Shown here piece by piece: positions 1 through 15,100 of a stretch of DNA of 64,000 bases. The notes under the pieces are model-generated. The model did no database searches and was not told the origin of the DNA. It was given only the letters and a program-made list of their open reading frames with translations. The stretch is from Drosophila miranda. Its lineage: Eukaryota > Arthropoda > Insecta > Diptera > Drosophilidae. Position 1 is the stretch's first letter, and each line of letters starts with the position of its first letter. The stretch lies in the NCBI RefSeq assembly GCF_003369915.1, contig NC_046676.1, forward strand, positions 12,196,001-12,260,000, in the 5' to 3' direction. The translations under genes were made by a program, and so were the position numbers.

Positions 1-23
1 ATCGGCTCGAGGTCCGCCGCCTG

Positions 24-2827
24 TTATCCGATGCGAATGCGTGTCGGTGATCTCCGCAGCGAGGCGAACTCTTTGACGACCAGTCGACTCAGCAACAGCA
101 TGGCAAGGATGTCGGCTATGATGAGCATGTAAAAGACATTTTGCCAGCCAGTGGTGGAGATCAGGCCGGCCAGCAGGGGCCCCACAGCTGCACCAATCGA
201 GCCAGTGCCATCGATGATGGCCGTCACAGTGGCCAGAGCGTTGGCATTGCCCTCCAAGGAGCTGTCCTGGCCCCGCTCTGCACTCACCGAGGTCGTGATC
301 AATGCATACGGGCCGTTCACAAAGATGCCGACCACAATTAGCAGCAGCACACTGATGGACACTGACAATGTGCCGTACTGTTGATACATCAGCAGCTGAA
401 TGGAAATGGAAATTAATCTCAATACTCGACTGAATAGGGTTGTTTATGAAGATACTTACAATGGGCGAAGCTATGAAGAGCATGCCCATGCAGATGGTGG
501 CCGACATTCCAGTCAGATCGGATAAGTAGCCCGCAGCTATGGCCCCGAAAATGCCACCCACATCAAAGAGCGTAGACAGATCTGCGGACAGAGTGGGACC
601 CAATGTGCCTGCCATCGTAAATGCATATTAATTAACGTTTCTATTGTTTGGGGACAGTATTTATACTCACTGGAAGACTGTATGTACAAGGGCAGCCAGT
701 ACATGAATGTATAGCTGACCAGCTTGGTGAAGAACAAACATAACGAGAACTCCGCAACGCCGGGTATATATAGAGCATCGATGAGGCTGATGGGACGACC
801 AGCTCCGTGCTCCCTCTGATGGTTCTGCGACTGGGAACGAGCCAAGATTGGTGTGCTTTCCGTTGGCGTCGATCTGTAGCTGATTTCCTGCAAGAGTAGG
901 AAAGATTCGATTATTGATTGATTCGTGGATATTCGTGGGTCAAAGCGCGCAAATATTACAGAAGCCAATAGGGAAAGTAAACACTGAATCATGCACTTAC
1001 GGTTTCCGAAGTGCCATACCCAGGCATGACTACCAACTACAGCCGAGCAAACACGCGAACATGGATACACTTAAGAAATTAAAACGAGGGGGAACGTTGT
1101 GAGTTGCTGCGGAGACCGCAACTCTACAGTTATACCCGATACTAAGTCAGTATGGCTCTCCTCCGGCAGACGCCGCTAATATTAAACGACACGACAAAGA
1201 GAGAGACAGAAAATCAGTCTGAGCTTGTCGTCGGGCGCTGCGTGGCCACTGCAAATTGATTTCTTGCTTTTGGCTACAAAAATGATTCGATCTGATCCAG
1301 ACTTAGCCATCTGATAGATACGGTCATTATCTATGATTCTGCGTTTTTAGTTTTCTCGAATATGCAATATTGTGGATGCAACAGATTTTCGTCCTTTGTG
1401 GGGGCGGAAGGGGGTGGGTCAAAATTCTGAGATATACGTTTTATAGTGAGATCTAACAGAAGTGCGTATACCAAATTTGGTTACTCTAGCCTTAATAGTC
1501 TCTGAGATTTGTGGATGCCCCAGATTTTCGTCCTTTGCGGGGGCGGAAGGGGGTGTGGCGAAATTTGGACACGAAACGGTCAAGGTCCGATATCACAGGA
1601 GTGTGGATACCAAATTTGGTTGCTCCGACTCTTATAGGTTCTGAGATCCTTGAACTCATATTTTGCAATTGGCAAAACCGACCATGAAACCTGTGTGTTA
1701 GAGAGAGACAGAGCGAGAAAGAATGAAATTGTTTTCTTGATTCTGGCTATAATAATTATACGATCTGGTTGAGATTTTACACTCTAGAACATATAGTCAT
1801 CCTCTACGATTCTGCGTTTTTGGTTTTATCGTATCTTTAAAAATGTGGATGCCACAGATTTTCGTCCTTTGTGGGGGCGGAAGTGGGCGGGGCGAAGTTT
1901 TGAAATATTTTTGTAGCAGTGACATATCACAGAAGTCTGGATCCAAAACATCATTGCTCTAGCTCTTATAGTCTTTGAGCACTAGGCGCTGAAGGGGACG
2001 GACAGACGGACAGACAGACAGGGCTCAATCGACTCGGCTATTGATGCTGATCAGGAATATATATACTTTATGGGGGTCGGAAACGATTCCTTCTGGACGT
2101 TACACACATCCACTTTTACCACAAATCTAATATACCCAATACTCATTTTGAGTATCGGGTATAATCACCAAAAATAGGGTATTCGGACTATCTGAACATG
2201 CGGAGGAGGCCATTGGTTCTCGCTTGGATCAGGATAATTGCCGAAAGGGAATACTTACGGCATCGTTGTGGCGCACTTGCTCCTCGTCGCCATGCTCCTC
2301 GTCCGAGTCGTTGGTAACGCGACGCTCGTGCGGCATGCTGTCCGGATAACATCCCACAATCTCCGGCTGATCCACCAAAAACAGGAAGAGTAGAAAACCA
2401 ACGGCGCCAATGACTATACCAGGCACCACAAAGGACATGGCCCAATCGCTTTCCACATAATGCGCCGCTATTAAGGTGCCCAATATGTTGCCAATGGACG
2501 TGTGACTGTTCCAGATGCCAAATATGAGGCCGCGCTTTGATTTGCCAAACCAGCGACCCACCAGCGTGACCACGCCTGGCCATCCCGTTGTCTGGAATAT
2601 GCCGGCACCGATCTGGATAAGGATAAAGTACCAGAGACTGTGTATATTGGAAGTGCGGGCAATGCCAAACATGTACGTGAAGATGCCAGTGAGGATCATT
2701 ACCATTGACAGAAAGTAGCGCAGGGAAACGCGCTCTGCCAAAAAACCAGACGCAAACATGGCAATGGCATAAGTGAAGAGAAACGCCGAGTCCAGCATGC
2801 CGAACAGTTTGGTGGCATCGGGTCCAT
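24..2827 (-). pseudogene. Truncated SLC37-type transporter, copy A (exons 3 to last)
   Basis: This copy matches exons 3 to the end of the complete gene at 12196-15369. Exons are 2259-2827, a possible 36-nt microexon at 1001-1036, 671-887, 460-608 and 24-395 (stop at 24-26). All exon frames are open and all splice sites are kept. It lacks exons 1 and 2, because at 2875/2876 the intron-2 sequence gives way to ABCC sequence. Any product would miss about the first 87 residues, including the first membrane helix, and there is no normal start or promoter. It differs from the other copies by ending in Gly rather than Glu and by a few exon-3 substitutions. I call it a partial gene duplicate. Transcription from the shared ABCC junction cannot be excluded. 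Confidence 0.85.
1130..2164. mobile_element. ~1.03-kb inverted-repeat element in SLC37 intron, copy A
   Basis: The element is bounded by perfect 14-bp inverted repeats (TTATACCCGATACT and its complement). The right end also forms a local hairpin with an internal ATACCCAATACTC. It contains three copies of a motif built on CAGATTTTCGTCCTTTG followed by a G-rich GGGGGCGGAAG (near 1372, 1511 and 1844), and a tail resembling the widespread DINE/INE-like sequences of Drosophila (CGACTCGGCTATTGATGCTG). It has no coding capacity and no clear target duplication. It is a non-autonomous element whose family I cannot name with certainty. Confidence 0.75.
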
Positions 2828-2874
2828 CTATGGATATCAATTTTTGTTATTCGGGCATAAATGCAATTCAACAA

Positions 2875-3620
<746 letters not shown>

Positions 3621-4193
3621 GCATATGTTCTTTCAGGCAAAACCGGAACTCAATCAAACAGCGAGTCCGTCCGGCAGTGACCAGAAAGAGACATAGCGTT
3701 CAGAAATTGGACTGCCGTGAGGGGCGGACGGTCCTTCCGGTTTTATTGATGTACGAAAAGTGTACGGATAAACTGTATTTACATAGCAGTATAATTCCGC
3801 TATTACTAATGATAGTTCGGCACTTAAAACGAAGAGACTCTGACACACGCACACACAAGATTACAAAATATATAAATATATATATCGTATATGTAGTATA
3901 TAGTATTTGTACGCAATATATCAAAAGTGTAAACTTGAAAGATGGCTTAGGATAATGGTTAACATTCCGGCCTGTTGAACGAATACATTTAAAATAACAT
4001 TAGTGATATACGACATGTACTAGTATAATGGGTAGGATAAAACTAGAATCAGTTCGGCTCTGATACTCGTACGCTCTCGAATGGAAACAATACACTTCTT
4101 TATGAATACAATGCACTATGTACACAAAACGGTTATCAAAATATCTAATTAATAAGGTCAGACTACATCAATCGGCTCGAGGTCCGCCGCCTG
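3621..4193. other. Convergent spacer between ABCC and SLC37 3' ends (repeated in each unit)
   Basis: About 570 bp lie between the ABCC stop (3620) and the SLC37 stop of the next copy (4194). The spacer is AT-rich with a TA-dinucleotide stretch at 3868-3905. A TTTATT on + (near 3742) is a candidate polyadenylation signal for the - strand SLC37 transcript, so the two 3' UTRs may overlap. The same spacer recurs at 7790-8362 and 11623-12195. I see no gene in it. Confidence 0.6.
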
Positions 4194-6997
4194 TTATTCG
4201 ATGCGAATGCGTGTCGGTGATCTCCGCAGCGAGGCGAACTCTTTGACGACCAGTCGACTCAGCAACAGCATGGCAAGGATGTCGGCTATGATGAGCATGT
4301 AAAAGACATTTTGCCAGCCAGTGGTGGAGATCAGGCCGGCCAGCAGGGGCCCCACAGCTGCACCAATCGAGCCTGTGCCATCGATGATGGCCGTCACAGT
4401 GGCCAGAGCGTTGGCATTGCCCTCCAAGGAGCTGTCCTGGCCCCGCTCTGCACTCACCGAGGTCGTGATCAATGCATACGGGCCGTTCACAAAGATGCCG
4501 ACCACAATTAGCAGCAGCACACTGATGGACACTGACAATGTGCCGTACTGTTGATACATCAGCAGCTGAATGGAAATGGAAATTAATCTCAATACTCGAC
4601 TGAATAGGGTTGTTTATGAAGATACTTACAATGGGCGAAGCTATGAAGAGCATGCCCATGCAGATGGTGGCCGACATTCCAGTCAGATCGGATAAGTAGC
4701 CCGCAGCTATGGCCCCGAAAATGCCACCCACATCAAAGAGCGTAGACAGATCTGCGGACAGAGTGGGACCCAATGTGCCTGCCATCGTAAATGCATATTA
4801 ATTAACGTTTCTATTGTTTGGGGACAGTATTTATACTCACTGGAAGACTGTATGTACAAGGGCAGCCAGTACATGAATGTATAGCTGACCAGCTTGGTGA
4901 AGAACAAACATAACGAGAACTCCGCAACGCCGGGTATATATAGAGCATCGATGAGGCTGATGGGACGACCAGCTCCGTGCTCCCTCTGATGGTTCTGCGA
5001 CTGGGAACGAGCCAAGATTGGTGTGCGTTCCGTTGGCGTCGATCTGTAGCTGATTTCCTGCAAGAGTAGGAAAGATTCGATTATTGATTGATTCGTGGAT
5101 ATTCGTAGGTCAAAGCGCGCAAATATTACAGAAACCGATAGGGAAAGTAAACACTGAATCATGCACTTACGGTTTCCGAAGTGCCATACCCAGGCATGAC
5201 TACCAACTACAGCCGAGCAAACACGCGAACATGGATACACTTAAGAAATTAAAACGAGGGGGAACGTTGTGAGTTGCTGCGGAGACCGCAACTCTACAGT
5301 TATACCCGATACTAAGTCAGTATGGCTCTCCTCTGGCAGACGCCGCTAATATTAAACGACACGACAAAGAGAGAGACAGAAAATCAGTCTGAGCTTGTCG
5401 TCGGGCGCTGCGTGGCCACTGCAAATTGATTTCTTGCTTTTGGCTACAAAAATGATTCGATCTGATCCAGACTCAGCCATCTGATAGATATGGTCATTAT
5501 CTATGATTCTGCGTTTTTAGTTTTCTCAAATGTGCAATATTGTGGATGCAACAGATTTTCGTCCTTTGTGGGGGCGGAAGGGGGTGGGGCGAAGTTCTGA
5601 GATATACGTTTTATAGTGAGATCTAACAGAAGTGCGTATACCAAATTTGGTTACTCTAGCCTTAATAGTCTCTGAGATTTGTGGATGCCCCAGATTTTCG
5701 TCCTTTGCGGGGGCGGAAGGGGGTGTGGCGAAATTTGGACACGAAACGGTCAAGGTCCGATATCACAGGAGTGTGGATACCAAATTTGGTTGCTCTGACT
5801 CTTATAGGTTCTGAGATCCTTGAACTCATATTTTGCAATTGGCAAAACCGACCATGAAACCTGTGTGTTAGAGAGAGACAGAGCGAGAAAGAATGAAATT
5901 GTTTTCTTGATTCTGGCTATAATAATTATACGATCTGGTTGAGATTTTACACTCTAGAACATATAGTCATCCTCTACGATTCTGCGTTTTTGGTTTTATC
6001 GTATCTTTAAAAATGTGGATGCCACAGATTTTCGTCCTTTGTGGGGGCGGAAGTGGGCGGGGCGAAGTTTTGAAATATTTTTGTAGCAGTGACATATCAC
6101 AGAAGTCTGGATCCAAAACATCGTTGCTCTAGCTCTTATAGTCTTTGAGAACTAGGCGCTGAAGGGGACGGACAGACGGACAGACAGACAGGGCTCAATC
6201 GACTCGGCTATTGATGCTGATCAGGAATATATATACTTTATGGGGTCGGAAACGATTCCTTCTGGACGTTACACACATCCACTTTTACCACAAATCTAAT
6301 ATACCCCAATACTCATTTTGAGTATCGGGTATAATCACCAAAAATAGGGTATTCGGACTATCTGAACATGCGGAGGAGGCCATTGGTTCTCGCTTGGATC
6401 AGGATAATTGCCGAAAGGGAATACTTACGGCATCGTTGTGGCGCACTTGCTCCTCGTCGCCATGCTCCTCGTCCGAGTCGTTGGTAACGCGACGCTCGTG
6501 CGGCATGCTGTCCGGATAACATCCCACAATCTCCGGCTGATCCACCAAAAACAGGAAGAGTAGAAAACCAATGGCGCCAATGACTATACCAGGCACCACA
6601 AAGGACATGGCCCAATCGCTTTCCACATAATGCGCCGCTATTAAGGTGCCCAATATGTTGCCAATGGACGTGTGACTGTTCCAGATGCCAAATATGAGGC
6701 CGCGCTTTGATTTGCCAAACCAGCGACCCACCAGCGTGACCACGCCTGGCCATCCCGTTGTCTGGAATATGCCGGCACCGATCTGGATAAGGATAAAGTA
6801 CCAGAGACTGTGTATATTGGAAGTGCGGGCAATGCCAAACATGTACGTGAAGATGCCAGTGAGGATCATTCCCATTGACAGAAAGTAGCGCAGGGAAACG
6901 CGCTCTGCCACAAAACCAGACGCAAACATGGCAATGGCATAAGTGAAGAGAAACGCCGAGTCCAGCATGCCGAACAGTTTGGTGGCATCGGGTCCAT
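4194..6997 (-). pseudogene. Truncated SLC37-type transporter, copy B
   Basis: Exons are 6429-6997, a possible microexon at 5171-5206, 4841-5057, 4630-4778 and 4194-4565 (stop at 4194-4196). All remain open and end in the same Arg-Ile-Glu as the complete gene. Like copy A it has no exons 1-2: the sequence turns into ABCC at 7045/7046. The lack of disabling mutations in the retained exons points to a recent origin or to homogenisation by gene conversion, rather than proving function. Confidence 0.85.
5300..6334. mobile_element. Inverted-repeat element, copy B
   Basis: Same element, ends and intronic position as in copy A, with a few substitutions and single-base indels. It was duplicated together with the block rather than inserted independently. 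Confidence 0.75.
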
Positions 6998-7044
6998 CTA
7001 TGGATATCAATTTTTGTTATTCGGGCATAAATGCAATTCAACAA

Positions 7045-7789
<745 letters not shown>

Positions 7790-8362
7790 GCATATGTTCT
7801 TTCAGGCAAAACAGGAACTCAATCAAACAGCGAGTCCGTCCGGCAGTGACCAGAAAGAGACATAGCGTTCAGAAATTGGACTGCCGTGAGGGGCGGACGG
7901 TCCTTCCGGTTTTATTGATGTACGAAAAGTGTACGGATAAACTGTATTTACATAGCAGTATAATTCCGCTATTACTAATGATAGTTCGGCACTTAAAACG
8001 AAGAGACTCTGACACACGCACACACAAGATTACAAAATATATAAATATATATATCGTATATGTAGTATATAGTATTTGTACGCAATATATCAAAAGTGTA
8101 AACTTGAAAGATGGCTTAGGATAATGGTTAACATTCCGGCCTGTTGAACGAATACATTTAAAATAACATTAGTGATATACGACATGTACTAGTATAATGG
8201 GTAGGATAAAACTAGAATCAGTTCGGCTCTGATACTCGTACGCTCTCGAATGGAAACAATACACTTCTTTATGAATACAATGCACTATGTACACAAAACG
8301 GTTATCAAAATATCTAATTAATAAGGTCAGACTACATCAATCGGCTCGAGGTCCGCCGCCTG

Positions 8363-10829
8363 TTATTCGATGCGAATGCGTGTCGGTGATCTCCGCAGCG
8401 AGGCGAACTCTTTGACGACCAGTCGACTCAGCAACAGCATGGCAAGGATGTCGGCTATGATGAGCATGTAAAAGACATTTTGCCAGCCAGTGGTGGAGAT
8501 CAGGCCGGCCAGCAGGGGCCCCACAGCTGCACCAATCGAGCCAGTGCCATCGATGATGGCCGTCACAGTGGCCAGAGCGTTGGCATTGCCCTCCAAGGAG
8601 CTGTCCTGGCCCCGCTCTGCACTCACCGAGGTCGTGATCAATGCATACGGGCCGTTCACAAAGATGCCGACCACAATTAGCAGCAGCACACTGATGGACA
8701 TTGACAATGTGCCGTACTGTTGATACATCAGCAGCTGAATGGAAATGGAAATTAATCTCAATACTCGACTGAATAGGGTTGTTTATGAAGATACTTACAA
8801 TGGGCGAAGCTATGAAGAGCATGCCCATGCAGATGGTGGCCGACATTCCAGTCAGATCGGATAAGTAGCCCGCAGCTATGGCCCCGAAAATGCCACCCAC
8901 ATCAAAGAGCGTAGACAGATCTGCGGACAGAGTGGGACCCAATGTGCCTGCCATCGTAAATGCATATTAATTAACGTTTCTATTGTTTGGGGACAGTATT
9001 TATACTCACTGGAAGACTGTATGTACAAGGGCAGCCAGTACATGAATGTATAGCTGACCAGCTTGGTGAAGAACAAACATAACGAGAACTCCGCAACGCC
9101 GGGTATATATAGAGCATCGATGAGGCTGATGGGACGACCAGCTCCGTGCTCCCTCTGATGGTTCTGCGACTGGGAACGAGTCAAGATTGGTGTGCGTTCC
9201 GTTGGCGTCGATCTGTAGCTGATTTCCTGCAAGAGTAGGAAAGATTCGATTATTGATTGATTCGTGGATATTCGTGGGTCAAAGCGCGCAAATATTACAG
9301 AAGCCAATAGGGAAAGTAAACACTGAATCATGCACTTACGGTTTCCGAAGTGCCATACCCAGGCATGACTACCAACTACAGCCGAGCAAACACGCGAACA
9401 TGGATACACTTAAGAAATTGAAACGAGGGGGAACGTTGTGAGTTGCTGCGGAGACCGCAACTCTACAGTTATACCCGATACTAAGTCAGTATGGCTCTCC
9501 TCCGGCAGACGCCGCTAATATTAAACGACACGACAAAGAGAGAGACAGAAAATCAGTCTGAGCTTGTCGTCGGGCGCTGCGTGGCCACTGCAAATTGATT
9601 TCTTGCTTTTGGCTACAAAAATGATCCGATCTGATCCAGGCTCAGCCATCTGATAGATATGGTCATTATCTATGATTCTGCGTTTTTAGTTTTCTCGAAT
9701 GTGCAATATTGTGGATGCAACAGATTTTCGTCCTTTGTGGGGGCGGAAGGAGGTGGGGCGAAATTCTGAGATATACGTTTTATAGTGAGATCTAACAGAA
9801 GTGCGGATACCAAATTTGGTTACTCTAGCCTTAATAGTCTCTGAGATTTGTGGATGCCCCAGGTTTTCGTCCTTTGCGGGGGCGGAAGGGGGTGTGGCGA
9901 AATTTGGACACGAAACGGTCAAGGTCCGATATCACAGGAGTGTGGATACCAAATTTGGTTGCTCTGACTCTTATAGGTTCTGAGATCCTTGAACTCATAT
10001 TTTGCAATTGGCAAAACCGACCATGAAACCTGTGTGTTAGAGAGAGACAGAGCGAGAAAGAATGAAATTGTTTTCTTGATTCTGGCTATAATAATTATAC
10101 GATCTGGTTGAGATTTTACACTCTAGAACATATAGTCATCCTCTACGATTCTGATCAGGAATATATACACTTTATGGGGTCGGAAACGATTCCTTCTGGA
10201 CGTTACACACATCCACTTTTACCACAAATCTAATATACCCCAATACTCATTTTGAGTATCGGGTATAATCACCAAAAATAGGGTATTCGGACTATCTGAA
10301 CATGCGGAGGAGGCCATTGGTTCTCGCTTGGATCAGGATAATTGCCGAAAGGGAATACTTACGGCATCGTTGTGGCGCACTTGCTCCTCGTCGCCATGCT
10401 CCTCGTCCGAGTCGTTGGTAACGCGACGCTCGTGCGGCATGCTGTCCGGATAACATCCCACAATCTCCGGCTGATCCACCAAAAACAGGAAGAGTAGAAA
10501 ACCAATGGCGCCAATGACTATACCAGGCACCACAAAGGACATGGCCCAATCGCTTTCCACATAATGCGCCGCTATTAAGGTGCCCAATATGTTGCCAATG
10601 GACGTGTGACTGTTCCAGATGCCAAATATGAGGCCGCGCTTTGATTTGCCAAACCAGCGTACAATGCCAAACATGTACGTGAAGATGCCAGTGAGGATCA
10701 TTCCCATTGACAGAAAGTAGCGCAGGGAAACGCGCTCTGCCACAAAACCAGACGCAAACATGGCAATGGCATAAGTGAAGAGAAACGCCGAGTCCAGCAT
10801 GCCGAACAGTTTGGTGGCATCGGGTCCAT
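8363..10829 (-). pseudogene. Truncated SLC37-type transporter, copy C, with internal deletion
   Basis: Exons are 10363-10829, 9010-9226, 8799-8947 and 8363-8734. Exons 1-2 are missing, as in copies A and B. Exon 3 is 467 bp instead of 569 bp. A 102-bp in-frame deletion near 10659 removes 34 residues, roughly one membrane helix plus its loop, so that an Ile-Val replaces the lost block before the Arg-Trp-Phe-Gly segment. The intronic inverted-repeat element of this copy is also shortened by about 234 bp. The reading frames stay open, but loss of a helix in a 12-helix carrier makes a working transporter very unlikely. Confidence 0.87.
9469..10268. mobile_element. Inverted-repeat element, copy C, internally deleted
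   Basis: Both 14-bp ends are retained, but about 234 bp before the tail are gone. The break at about 10153 joins CTACGATTCTG to ATCAGGAATA with a 3-bp CTG microhomology, and removes the third internal motif copy. Confidence 0.75.
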
Positions 10830-10876
10830 CTATGGATATCAATTTTTGTTATTCGGGCATAAATGCAATTCAACAA

Positions 10877-11622
<746 letters not shown>

Positions 11623-12195
11623 GCATATGTTCTTTCAGGCAAAACAGGAACTCAATCAAACAGCGAGTCCGTCCGGCAGTGACCAGAAAGAGACATAGCG
11701 TTCAGAAATTGGACTGCCGTGAGGGGCGGACGGTCCTTCCGGTTTTATTGATGTACGAAAAGTGTACGGATAAACTGTATTTACATAGCAGTATAATTAC
11801 GCTATTACTAATGATAGTTCGGCACTTAAAACGAAGAGACTCTGACACACGCACACACAAGATTACAAAATATATAAATATATATATCGTATATGTAGTA
11901 TATAGTATTTGTACGCAATATATCAAAAGTGTAAACTTGAAAGATGGCTTAGGATAATGGTTAACATTCCGGCCTGTTGAACGAATACATTTAAAATAAC
12001 ATTAGTGATATACGACATGTACTAGTATAATGGGTAGGATAAAACTAGAATCAGTTCGGCTCTGATACTCGTACGCTCTCGAATGGAAACAATACACTTC
12101 TTTATGAATACAATGCACTATGTACACAAAACGGTTATCAAAATATCTAATTAATAAGGTCAGACTACATCAATCGGCTCGAGGTCCGCCGCCTG

Positions 12196-15100
12196 TTATT
12201 CGATGCGAATGCGTGTCGGTGATCTCCGCAGCGAGGCGAACTCTTTGACGACCAGTCGACTCAGCAACAGCATGGCAAGGATGTCGGCTATGATGAGCAT
12301 GTAAAAGACATTTTGCCAGCCAGTGGTGGAGATCAGGCCGGCCAGCAGGGGCCCCACAGCTGCACCAATCGAGCCAGTGCCATCGATGATGGCCGTCACA
12401 GTGGCCAGAGCGTTGGCATTGCCCTCCAAGGAGCTGTCCTGGCCCCGCTCTGCACTCACCGAGGTCGTGATCAATGCATACGGGCCGTTCACAAAGATGC
12501 CGACCACAATTAGCAGCAGCACACTGATGGACACTGACAATGTGCCGTACTGTTGATACATCAGCAGCTGAATGGAAATGGAAATTAATCTCAATACTCG
12601 ACTGAATAGGGTTGTTTATGAAGATACTTACAATGGGCGAAGCTATGAAGAGCATGCCCATGCAGATGGTGGCCGACATTCCAGTCAGATCGGATAAGTA
12701 GCCCGCAGCTATGGCCCCGAAAATGCCACCCACATCAAAGAGCGTAGACAGATCTGCGGACAGAGTGGGACCCAATGTGCCTGCCATCGTAAATGCATAT
12801 TAATTAACGTTTCTATTGTTTGGGGACAGTATTTATACTCACTGGAAGACTGTATGTACAAGGGCAGCCAGTACATGAATGTATAGCTGACCAGCTTGGT
12901 GAAGAACAAACATAACGAGAACTCCGCAACGCCGGGTATATATAGAGCATCGATGAGGCTGATGGGACGACCAGCTCCGTGCTCCCTCTGATGGTTCTGC
13001 GACTGGGAACGAGCCAAGATTGGTGTGCGTTCCGTTGGCGTCGATCTGTAGCTGATTTCCTGCAAGAGTAGGAAAGATTCGATTATTGATTGATTCGTGG
13101 ATATTCGTGGGTCAAAGCGCGCAAATATTACAGAAGCCAATAGGGAAAGTAAACACTGAATCATGCACTTACGGTTTCCGAAGTGCCATACCCAGGCATG
13201 ACTACCAACTACAGCCGAGCAAACACGCGAACATGGATACACTTAAGAAATTGAAACGAGGGGGAACGTTGTGAGTTGCTGCGGAGACCGCAACTCTACA
13301 GTTATACCCGATACTAAGTCAGTATGGCTCTCCTCCGGCAGACGCCGCTAATATTAAACGACACGACAAAGAGAGAGACAGAAAATCAGTCTGAGCTTGT
13401 CGTCGGGCGCTGCGTGGCCACTGCAAATTGATTTCTTGCTTTTGGCTACAAAAATGATCCGATCTGATCCAGGCTCAGCCATCTGATAGATATGGTCATT
13501 ATCTATGATTCTGCGTTTTTAGTTTTCTCGAATGTGCAATATTGTGGATGCAACAGATTTTCGTCCTTTGTGGGGGCGGAAGGAGGTGGGGCGAAATTCT
13601 GAGATATACGTTTTATAGTGAGATCTAACAGAAGTGCGGATACCAAATTTGGTTACTCTAGCCTTAATAGTCTCTGAGATTTGTGGATGCCCCAGGTTTT
13701 CGTCCTTTGCGGGGGCGGAAGGGGGTGTGGCGAAATTTGGACACGAAACGGTCAAGGTCCGATATCACAGGAGTGTGGATACCAAATTTGGTTGCTCTGA
13801 CTCTTATAGGTTCTGAGATCCTTGAACTCATATTTTGCAATTGGCAAAACCGACCATGAAACCTGTGTGTTAGAGAGAGACAGAGCGAGAAAGAATGAAA
13901 TTGTTTTCTTGATTCTGGCTATAATAATTATACGATCTGGTTGAGATTTTACACTCTAGAACATATAGTCATCCTCTACGATTCTGCGTTTTTGGTTTTA
14001 TCGTATCTTTAAAAATGTGGATGCCACAGATTTTCGTTCTTTGTGGGGGCGGAAGTGGGCGGGGCGAAGTTTTGAAATATTTTTGTAGCAGTGACATATC
14101 ACAGAAGTCTGGATCCAAAACATCGTTGCTCTAGCTCTTATAGTCTTTGAGCACTAGGCGTTGAAGGGGACGGACAGACGGACAGACAGACAGGGCTCAA
14201 TCGACTCGGCTATTGATGCTTATCAGGAATATATATACTTTATGGGGTCGGAAACAATTCCTTCTGGACGTTACACACATCCACTTTTACCACAAATCTA
14301 ATATACCCCAATACTCATTTTGAGTATCGGGTATAATCACCAAAAATAGGGTATTCGGACTATCTGAACATGCGGAGGAGGCCATTGGTTCTCGCTTGGA
14401 TCAGGATAATTGCCGAAAGGGAATACTTACGGCATCGTTGTGGCGCACTTGCTCCTCGTCGCCATGCTCCTCGTCCGAGTCGTTGGTAACGCGACGCTCG
14501 TGCGGCATGCTGTCCGGATAACATCCCACAATCTCCGGCTGATCCACCAAAAACAGGAAGAGTAGAAAACCAATGGCGCCAATGACTATACCAGGCACCA
14601 CAAAGGACATGGCCCAATCGCTTTCCACATAATGCGCCGCTATTAAGGTGCCCAATATGTTGCCAATGGACGTGTGACTGTTCCAGATGCCAAATATGAG
14701 GCCGCGCTTTGATTTGCCAAACCAGCGACCCACCAGCGTGACCACGCCTGGCCATCCCGTTGTCTGGAATATGCCGGCACCGATCTGGATAAGGATAAAG
14801 TACCAGAGACTGTGTATATTGGAAGTGCGGGCAATGCCAAACATGTACGTGAAGATGCCAGTGAGGATCATTCCCATTGACAGAAAGTAGCGCAGGGAAA
14901 CGCGCTCTGCCACAAAACCAGACGCAAACATGGCAATGGCATAAGTGAAGAGAAACGCCGAGTCCAGCATGCCGAACAGTTTGGTGGCATCGGGTCCATC
15001 TATGGATATCAATTTTTGTTATTCGGGCATAAATGCAATTCAACAAACTCACCAAAAGGAGCATAGCCACAGTCCTGGCCTTCGTGCAGCTGGGCTGCCA

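Noticed and set aside
2773..2840. Translation start for SLC37 copies A-C at the left edge of exon 3
   Set aside because: The open frame on - extends into intron-2 sequence only via a TTG (2838-2840), and the real exon begins at the TCCATAG acceptor. It is not a genuine start.
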